DNA of 64,000 nucleotides from Streptomyces sp. NBC_00457 (GTDB lineage Bacteria > Actinomycetota > Actinomycetes > Streptomycetales > Streptomycetaceae): NCBI RefSeq assembly GCF_036014015.1, contig NZ_CP107905.1, forward strand, positions 4,154,001 through 4,218,000, given 5' to 3'. Within the stretch, counting starts at the first letter, position 1. Each line of letters opens with the position of its first letter. The position numbers and the translations under genes were made by a program. Positions 58,191-64,000 of the stretch are shown here, piece by piece. A model generated the notes under the pieces. That model was not told where the DNA came from and did no database searches. It saw nothing but the letters and a program-made list of their open reading frames with translations.

Positions 58191-59255
58191 GTGAGACGTA
58201 TCGCAGGGATCTTCCTCGCGGTGCTGCTGATCGGCGGAGTGGTGGCAGCCGTCGTGGCAGGCCGACAAGGCGAGGACAAGGGCACGGCAACGAAGACCGT
58301 GCGCGCGGTGATCGGGTCGGAGAAGGCAGATTTCTTCGCCGATCCCGAGGTGGTGGACGCCCTTGCCGCCAAGGGCTACACCGTGCAGCCCGAGACCTCC
58401 GGGTCCTGGGCCATGGAAGGGCTCAACCTCGAGGAGTACGACCTCGCGCTGCCGTCGAGCCAGGCACCGGCCGTCGAACTGGCCGAGAAGTACAAGGTGT
58501 CGGGAACCCTCCCGCGCCCCTTCTACTCCCCCCTCGTCGTCGTGGCGCACAAGAACGCCGCCGAGGTGCTCAAGGCGAACGGGCTCGCCACGCTGGACGA
58601 GTCGCACCGGGGCACGCTGAAGATGAGCGCCTACCTGGACGCCGCCCGCGCGGACCGCACCTGGCAGCAGCTCAAGGGCGCCGACAAGTACGGAGAGCTG
58701 ACGGGCACGCTGTATCTGTCCAGCACCGACCCCGAGACCTCCAACTCCGGCGCCCTCTACCTCGCCGCCGCCTCCTACGTCGAGAACGGCGGAAAGGTCG
58801 TCGCCTCCGGCACCGAGATCGACCGCACCGCCCCGCTGCTGCACAAGCTCGTCAGCGTGCAGGGCGCCCAGCAGTCCAGCAGTGACGCCGTCTTCCGGGA
58901 CTTCGTCAGCGGCGCCGGCAACCCGCTCGTGGTGGTCTACGAGTCCCAGGTCGCCTCCCTGCTGACGGAGGGACAAACCCCCGACGACCTGGTCGTCCTC
59001 TACCCGGACACCACGGTCAACAGCGACCACACCGTCGTACCGCTCACCGACGACGGCAAGGCCCTCGCCGAACTCCTCTCCACGGACCCGAAGTTGCGCA
59101 AGCTGGAGGTCCGGCACGGGTTCCGCCCGCAGGGCGAGGCCACCGAGTTCGCCGCGGACACCACCTACCTCAAGCACGAACTGACCGGCGTCCGCCAGGC
59201 GCCCGTGCCCACCTCCAAGGTGCTGCACGAGCTGGCGCGACGGGCGCGCGGATAA
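58191..59255 (+). CDS. Membrane-anchored solute-binding domain protein
   Basis: Protein of 354 aa with an N-terminal membrane anchor (IAGIFLAVLLIGGVVAAVVA) and an extracellular periplasmic-binding-type domain (VRAVIGSEKADFFADPEVVD, PFYSPLVVVAHKNAAEVLKA, STDPETSNSGALYLAAASYV, ILYP-type DDLVVLYPDTTVNSDHTVVP). The GTG at 58191 is the start; no strong ribosome site is visible. It begins a four-gene unit with TelA 16 bp downstream and has a relative fused to VWA in the third gene. There is no ABC permease nearby, so signalling or sensing is more likely than uptake. Confidence 0.82.
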   Translation: MRRIAGIFLAVLLIGGVVAAVVAGRQGEDKGTATKTVRAVIGSEKADFFADPEVVDALAAKGYTVQPETSGSWAMEGLNLEEYDLALPSSQAPAVELAEKYKVSGTLPRPFYSPLVVVAHKNAAEVLKANGLATLDESHRGTLKMSAYLDAARADRTWQQLKGADKYGELTGTLYLSSTDPETSNSGALYLAAASYVENGGKVVASGTEIDRTAPLLHKLVSVQGAQQSSSDAVFRDFVSGAGNPLVVVYESQVASLLTEGQTPDDLVVLYPDTTVNSDHTVVPLTDDGKALAELLSTDPKLRKLEVRHGFRPQGEATEFAADTTYLKHELTGVRQAPVPTSKVLHELARRARG

Positions 59256-59270
59256 GGGGGGAAGCAGTAC

Positions 59271-60446
59271 ATGACCAGCAACGACGAGACGTTCGTCCTC
59301 ACTCCGCCCGAGCCCGTCGCCGCCGTGCCGCGGGAGAAGGCCGGCGGGCTCGTGCCCGTCGACGACAGCGTCCGCGACGACATGGCGAACAAGGCCTCCG
59401 CCTACATCGAAGGACTCGCCTCCCTCGACGCCCGTTCGCCCGAGTTCGCCGGCAAGGTCGGCGAGATCACCAGCCTCGGCGCGGGCGAGATGCGCAGCGC
59501 CGCCGCCCAGTCCAACAGGATGCTGGAGCGCACGGTGCGCAGCCTCCCCGACAAGGGCGGCGACGCCCAGTCGAAGGTGGCGGGCTCGCTCGTCGAGCTG
59601 CGGCGGGTGGTGGAGGACCTGGACCCGCGTGACCTGCCCGCGAGCAAGGGCCGCAAGTTCCTGTCCAAGCTGCCCGGCGGCAACAAGCTGCGCGACCACG
59701 TCGCCAAGTACGCCTCCTCGCAGAACACGCTCAACAAGATCGTCGGCTCGCTGCGCGGCGGCCAGGACGAACTGCGCCGCGACAACGCCGCACTGCAGAC
59801 GGAGCGCGTCCGCCTCTGGGAGACCATGGGCAAGCTCCAGGAGTACGTCGTCCTCACCGAGGCGCTGGACTCGGCCGTCGAGCAGCACATCGGCGGGGTG
59901 GAAGCCACCGATCCGCAAGCGGCCGACAGTCTCCGTGCCGATGTGCTCTTCCCCGTCCGGCAGAAGCACCAGGACCTGCTCACCCAGCTCGCGGTGTGCG
60001 CGCAGGGCTACCTCGCCATGGACGTCGTACGACGCAACAACGAGGAGTTGATCAAGGGCGTCGACCGGGCCGCCACGACCACCGTCTCGGCGCTGCGCAT
60101 CTCGGTGATGCTCGCCTCCGCGCTCGACAACCAGAAGAAGGTCGTCGACCAGGTCAACGCGTTGCGCGGCACCACCGAGGACCTCATCCGGGGCAACGCG
60201 GAGATGCTGGCCACACAGAGCGGCGAGATCCAGCGCATCGCCGCCGACCCGGCCGTCGGCGCGGAGACGCTGCGCACCGCGTTCCAACAGATCTACCGCA
60301 CCCTGGACGCCATCGACTCCTACAAGGTGCAGGCCACCGAGGCGATGGCGTCGACCGTGGAGTCCCTCACCTCCGAACTCCAGCACGCCAGCGCCTACTT
60401 GGAGCGCAGCCGCTCACAGGGCGCGCTCGAAGGAGGGCTCACATGA
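59271..60446 (+). CDS. telA: TelA-family toxic anion resistance protein
   Basis: Cytoplasmic helical protein of 391 aa. TelA signatures include VRDDMANKASAYIEGLASLD, VAGSLVELRRVVEDLDPRDL, DELRRDNAALQTERVRLWET and QLAVCAQGYLAMDVVRRNNE. TelA/KlaA proteins are linked to tellurite resistance and to Ter-type stress systems, with unclear biochemistry. The ATG follows GGGGGAAG; its stop overlaps the next ATG (ATGA). Long coiled-coil helices suggest a scaffold. Confidence 0.9.
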   Translation: MTSNDETFVLTPPEPVAAVPREKAGGLVPVDDSVRDDMANKASAYIEGLASLDARSPEFAGKVGEITSLGAGEMRSAAAQSNRMLERTVRSLPDKGGDAQSKVAGSLVELRRVVEDLDPRDLPASKGRKFLSKLPGGNKLRDHVAKYASSQNTLNKIVGSLRGGQDELRRDNAALQTERVRLWETMGKLQEYVVLTEALDSAVEQHIGGVEATDPQAADSLRADVLFPVRQKHQDLLTQLAVCAQGYLAMDVVRRNNEELIKGVDRAATTTVSALRISVMLASALDNQKKVVDQVNALRGTTEDLIRGNAEMLATQSGEIQRIAADPAVGAETLRTAFQQIYRTLDAIDSYKVQATEAMASTVESLTSELQHASAYLERSRSQGALEGGLT

Positions 60447-62002
60447 GACGTCGTACAGCCATAGGTGTCCTCGCCGCGGCTGCCGCTCTGCTCACCGCCT
60501 GCACGGCACAGGGAGGAGACCCGACGGACTTCCCGACGCCCGGCGTCCCCGGACCCGCCGAGCCGGGCACCCTCCGCGTCCTCGCCTCCAGTGAGCTGAG
60601 CGACATGACCGAGGTCCTCGCCCAGGTCGAGAAGGACACCGGCATCAAGGTCCGGCCGACGTACATGGGCACCCTGGACGCCGTGGACCTGCTGGCGAAG
60701 GGGCAGGCGGACGGCCAGTTCGACGCGCTGTGGCTGTCCTCCAACGACTATCTGCGGCTACGGCCCGACGCGGCGAAGAAGGTCGTGTCGGAGACGCCCG
60801 TCATGTCCAGCCCGGTCGCCATCGGCGTCAAGGCGGCGACCGCCGAGGAACTCGGCTGGAAGCCCGAGGACGTCACCTGGTCCCAGGTCGAGCAGGCCGT
60901 GCGGGACGGGAAACTGACGTACGGCATGACCGACCCGGCCCGCTCCAACTCCGGCTTCTCGACGCTCGTCTCCGTCGCCTCCGCGCTCTCCGGCGCCCAG
61001 TCCGCCCTCACGGACGCGGATGTCACCGAGGCGACCCCGCGGCTGAAGGAGTTCTTCAAGGGGCAGAAGCTGACGTCGGGTTCGTCGGGCTGGCTCGCGG
61101 CGGCCTACGACCGGCGCGGCGACATCGACGCGCTCCTCAACTACGAGTCCGTCCTCAAGGGCATCCCGGGCCTGACCGTGATCCGCCCGCGCGACGGCGT
61201 CGTCACCGCCGACTACCCGCTCTCCTCCCTCGCCGCCACGAACGCCGAGACCCGCGACGACGTCCGCCGCCTCACCGAGGCCCTGCGCACGCCGGCGACC
61301 CAGCGCGCGATCACCGAGAGCACCCACCGCCGGCCCGTCGTCGCCGACGTGCGGCCCGCGGCCGGACTCGACACCGACCGCCGCCGCGAACTGCCCTTCC
61401 CCGGCAGCCGGTCCGTCGCCGACGGCCTCCTCGACTCGTACGAGAACGACCTGCGCCGCCCGTCCCGGACCGTCTACGTCCTCGACACCTCCGGCTCCAT
61501 GGAGGGCGACCGGCTCGCCGACCTCAAGCGGGCCCTCACCGCCCTCACCGCCGACTTCCGGGACCGCGAAGAAGTCACCCTCATGCCCTTCGGCTCCGAC
61601 GTGAAGAGCGTGCGCACCCACGTCGTCGAACCGGCCGCACCGGAGACCGGGCTCAACGCGATCCGCCAGGACACCGCGACACTCACAGCCGAGGGCGACA
61701 CAGCGATCTTCACATCGCTTCAGAAGGCGTACGACCATCTCGGCACCGACCGCGACACGTTCACGTCGATCGTGCTGATGACGGACGGCGAGAACACGAC
61801 CGGCGCGAAGGCCTCCGAGTTCGACGCCTTCTACGCCGGGCTCGACGGGGACAGCAAGGAGATCCCCGTCTTCCCCATCCTCTTCGGCGACTCCGACCGC
61901 TCAGAACTGGAACACATCGCCGAACTGACCGGCGGCCGCCTCTTCGACGCCCAGCAGGGCTCACTGGACGGCGCCTTCGAGGAGATCCGTGGCTACCAGT
62001 AG
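60443..62002 (+). CDS. Lipoprotein fusing solute-binding and VWA domains
   Basis: Protein of 519 aa. A lipobox (AAALLTACTAQGG) anchors it outside the membrane. Residues about 30-315 form a solute-binding domain (RVLASSELSDMTEVLAQVEK, FDALWLSSNDYLRLRPDAAK, ARSNSGFSTLVSVASALSG). The C-terminal VWA domain has the MIDAS motif YVLDTSGSMEGDRLADLK and MTDGENTTG. A metal-dependent adhesion site next to a ligand-binding domain suggests a sensor or surface assembly. GGAGGG precedes the ATG, which overlaps telA. Confidence 0.9.
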   Translation: MRRRTAIGVLAAAAALLTACTAQGGDPTDFPTPGVPGPAEPGTLRVLASSELSDMTEVLAQVEKDTGIKVRPTYMGTLDAVDLLAKGQADGQFDALWLSSNDYLRLRPDAAKKVVSETPVMSSPVAIGVKAATAEELGWKPEDVTWSQVEQAVRDGKLTYGMTDPARSNSGFSTLVSVASALSGAQSALTDADVTEATPRLKEFFKGQKLTSGSSGWLAAAYDRRGDIDALLNYESVLKGIPGLTVIRPRDGVVTADYPLSSLAATNAETRDDVRRLTEALRTPATQRAITESTHRRPVVADVRPAAGLDTDRRRELPFPGSRSVADGLLDSYENDLRRPSRTVYVLDTSGSMEGDRLADLKRALTALTADFRDREEVTLMPFGSDVKSVRTHVVEPAAPETGLNAIRQDTATLTAEGDTAIFTSLQKAYDHLGTDRDTFTSIVLMTDGENTTGAKASEFDAFYAGLDGDSKEIPVFPILFGDSDRSELEHIAELTGGRLFDAQQGSLDGAFEEIRGYQ

Positions 62003-62600
62003 ATTCCTCGGCTACCTGGAGTCCCGCAAGAACATCGCGGGCAGCGCATGCGGACTGGTCGGCGTGGTGCTGACCTTCACGGGGGTGGCGGGCCCGTACT
62101 GGCCAGTGGTCGTCGCCGGCCTGTACGGCGCGGGCGCGCTGATCGCACCACCGGAGCGCCCGCCCCTGCCGGACTTCCCGGACCCGTCGGCCCAACTCGA
62201 CGAACTGCGCCAGGACTTCGACAAGCTCCGCGGCTACCTCACGGACATCGACCTCTCGGTCACAGCCGCGGCCCGCCTCCGCGAACTGACCGAGCTGCTC
62301 ACCGCCCTGCTGGACCACGGCTGGAGCAAGGAGCTGCTCGCCCACGACCCGGAGGCCGTCCACGCCCTCTCCCGCATAGTCCGCCGCGACCTCCCCGAGG
62401 CCGTGGACACCTTCGCCCGAACCCGCTGGTGGACCCGGATGTCCCCTGGCACCGATTCCCCCGAACTCCACCTGGAACGCCAACTGGGCTTCCTGAAGAA
62501 GGAAGCCCAGGGTTTGGCGGCAACGTTGCGAGAAGCGGAGGCCCGCAGACAGGAAACCCACACCCGCTACTTGGAGGGTCGTTCAGAACAACCCCCTTAG
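61989..62600 (+). CDS. Membrane protein with helical cytoplasmic domain (TelA unit)
   Basis: Protein of 203 aa, not recognised by name. Two N-terminal membrane helices (NIAGSACGLVGVVLTFTGVA and PYWPVVVAGLYGAGALIA) are followed by a long helical region with likely coiled coils (LDELRQDFDKLRGYL, RLRELTELLTALLD, LHLERQLGFLKKEAQGLAAT). The GTG at 61989 overlaps the end of the VWA gene by 14 bp. It could link the surface lipoproteins to cytoplasmic TelA. Its 3' end runs into a dispersed repeat. Confidence 0.75.
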   Translation: MATSRFLGYLESRKNIAGSACGLVGVVLTFTGVAGPYWPVVVAGLYGAGALIAPPERPPLPDFPDPSAQLDELRQDFDKLRGYLTDIDLSVTAAARLRELTELLTALLDHGWSKELLAHDPEAVHALSRIVRRDLPEAVDTFARTRWWTRMSPGTDSPELHLERQLGFLKKEAQGLAATLREAEARRQETHTRYLEGRSEQPP

Positions 62601-62645
62601 GGGCGCGGGGAACTGCGCGACCAGCCACAACGAACCCGCACCCGC
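62599..62645 (-). repeat. Dispersed intergenic repeat, copy 4 of 4
   Basis: AGGGGCGCGGGGAACTGCGC then GACCAGCCACAACGAACCCG, in the same orientation as the copy at 39238-39285. It occupies the gap between the convergent 61989-62600 gene and pckG, and may help terminate both. Confidence 0.75.
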
Positions 62646-62664
62646 CAACGGCGAAGGGGAACCC

Positions 62665-64000
62665 TTACCCCAGGCGCTCCACCAACGCCCGGTACTCATC
62701 CCACAGCTCCTTCGGCGTGTGCTCACCGAACGTATTCAGATGCTCGGGCACCAGCGCCGCCTCCTCACGCCAGACCTCCTTGTCCACGGTGAGCAGGAAG
62801 TCCAGCTCCTCCTCGCCCAGTTCAAGCCCCTCCGTGTCCAGCGCACCCTTCGCCGGAAGGATCCCGATCGGCGTCTCCACACCCTCCGCCTTGCCCTCCA
62901 GCCGCTCCACGATCCACTTCAGGACGCGGCTGTTCTCACCGAAGCCGGGCCAGACGAACTTGCCCTCGTCGTTCTTGCGGAACCAGTTGACGTAGTAGAT
63001 CTTCGGCAGCTTGGCCGGGTCCTTGTCCTTGGCGACCTCGACCCAGTGCCCCATGTAGTCGCCCATGTTGTACCCGCAGAACGGCAGCATGGCGAAGGGG
63101 TCCCGCCGCAGCTCACCGACCTTGCCCTCGGCGGCGGCGGTCTTCTCGCTGGCGACGTTCGCGCCGAGGAAGACACCGTGGTTCCAGTCGAAGGACTCCG
63201 TCACCAGCGGTACGGCCGTCGCGCGCCGCCCGCCGAAGAGGATCGCGGAGATCGGCACGCCCTTGGGGTCCTCCCACTCGGGCGCGATGATCGGGCACTG
63301 CGAGGCGGGGACGGTGAAGCGGGCGTTGGGGTGAGCGGCGGGCTCCGAGGAGTCCGGCGTCCAGTCCCGGCCCTTCCAGTCCGTGAGGTGGGCGGGCGTC
63401 TCCTCGGTCATCCCCTCCCACCAGATGTCGCCGTCGTCCGTCAGCGCGACGTTGGTGAAGACGGAGTTGCCCCACAGCGTCTTCATCGCGTTGGCGTTGG
63501 TGTGCTCACCGGTGCCGGGCGCGACGCCGAAGAAGCCGGCCTCGGGGTTGATGGCGTACAGCCGGCCGTCCTCGCCGAACCGCATCCACGCGATGTCGTC
63601 GCCGATGGTCTCGACGGTCCAGCCGCGGGTGGTGGGCTCCAGCATGGCGAGGTTGGTCTTGCCACACGCGCTCGGGAAGGCCGCGGCGACGTACTTGGAC
63701 TCACCCTGCGGTGGCGTGAGCTTGAGGATCAGCATGTGCTCGGCGAGCCAGCCCTCGTCGCGGGCCATGACGGAGGCGATGCGCAGGGCGTAGCACTTCT
63801 TGCCGAGCAGGGCGTTGCCGCCGTAGCCGGAGCCGTAGGACCAGATCTCGCGGGACTCCGGGAAGTGGGAGATGTACTTGGTCTGGTTGCACGGCCAGGC
63901 CACGTCCGCCTCCCCCTCGGCCAGGGGGGCGCCCAGCGAGTGGACGGCCTTCACGAAGAAGCCCTCGGTGCCCAGCTCGTCGAGGACCGGCTGGCCCATC
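62665..64000 (-). CDS. pckG: Phosphoenolpyruvate carboxykinase (GTP), 5' end beyond window
   Basis: The C-terminal 444 residues of a roughly 610-aa enzyme; the start lies past the window edge, and the Met codon at the edge is internal. It converts oxaloacetate and GTP to PEP, CO2 and GDP in gluconeogenesis. Signatures are the GTP P-loop [34 protein letters not shown] (metal Asp), SNADTN-like [16 protein letters not shown], and [36 protein letters not shown] also fits. No defects are visible. Confidence 0.97.
   Translation of the reverse strand, partial: MGQPVLDELGTEGFFVKAVHSLGAPLAEGEADVAWPCNQTKYISHFPESREIWSYGSGYGGNALLGKKCYALRIASVMARDEGWLAEHMLILKLTPPQGESKYVAAAFPSACGKTNLAMLEPTTRGWTVETIGDDIAWMRFGEDGRLYAINPEAGFFGVAPGTGEHTNANAMKTLWGNSVFTNVALTDDGDIWWEGMTEETPAHLTDWKGRDWTPDSSEPAAHPNARFTVPASQCPIIAPEWEDPKGVPISAILFGGRRATAVPLVTESFDWNHGVFLGANVASEKTAAAEGKVGELRRDPFAMLPFCGYNMGDYMGHWVEVAKDKDPAKLPKIYYVNWFRKNDEGKFVWPGFGENSRVLKWIVERLEGKAEGVETPIGILPAKGALDTEGLELGEEELDFLLTVDKEVWREEAALVPEHLNTFGEHTPKELWDEYRALVERLG

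Noticed and set aside
58191..59255. ABC transporter substrate-binding protein
   Set aside because: No permease or ATPase is nearby; the TelA/VWA context argues for another role.

Overview
The window is chromosomal DNA of a Streptomyces or close relative. The support is a very high GC content with G/C-rich third codon positions, frequent GTG starts, and gene families typical of the genus: XRE/DUF397 pairs, SigE-family ECF sigma factor, MEDS protein, a Gram-positive Tad pilus locus, a DasR-type chitinase promoter and GTP-dependent PEP carboxykinase. No rRNA, tRNA, integrase, transposase or CRISPR array was found.

Layout. 0-4 kb: secreted lytic transglycosylase behind a structured leader, PIN-PhoH ATPase, cis-prenyltransferase. 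4.2-11.9 kb: AlkZ/YcaQ-type winged-helix protein, methyltransferase with an expanded N-terminal repeat, LLM oxidoreductase, DUF192, cytochrome P450, Tat-type alpha/beta hydrolase, and a divergent NmrA/HxlR pair. 11.9-22.3 kb is the accessory segment. It holds a frameshifted antitoxin-like XRE gene, an anti-sigma-type ATPase with an XRE/DUF397 pair, a decayed DUF7919-like gene, a four-gene polymorphic toxin operon (SseB-like, WXG-like, RHS with a pertussis-toxin-like ADP-ribosyltransferase tip, immunity candidate), and a PHD-type antitoxin with a truncated toxin. The toxin tip, immunity gene and DUF7919 remnant are visibly poorer in GC than the rest.

22.3-33.5 kb: a minus-strand Tad/Flp pilus locus (zinc-ribbon protein, CpaB, TadZ, two TadE-like proteins, TadA, TadB, TadC, a NarL-type two-component pair, Flp pilin, TadG-like protein, lipoprotein, OmpA-like protein). 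33.7-45.3 kb: GH18 chitinase with a DasR-type operator, ECF sigma factor plus membrane protein, two related small PH-like proteins, an atypical Nramp-like transporter, a stress-signalling group (HATPase, MEDS, large LuxR), and a secreted M14 carboxypeptidase.

45.4-52.5 kb: a divergent cluster for D-amino-acid or related catabolism (GntP permease, RidA, IclR regulator, PfkB kinase; on the other strand a fold-III PLP enzyme and an N-acyl-D-amino-acid deacylase) with a near-perfect palindrome in the shared promoter. 52.5-58.1 kb: secreted serine protease, sialidase, membrane protein, alanine-type aminotransferase, small unknown protein, Uma2 nuclease. 58.2-62.6 kb: a compact four-gene unit of solute-binding protein, TelA, solute-binding/VWA lipoprotein and coiled-coil membrane protein. 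The window ends inside pckG on the minus strand.

The most unusual systems are the RHS-ADP-ribosyltransferase operon and the SBP-TelA-VWA unit. A dispersed intergenic repeat family occurs four times, and two unrelated genes near each other carry repeat-expanded N-termini.
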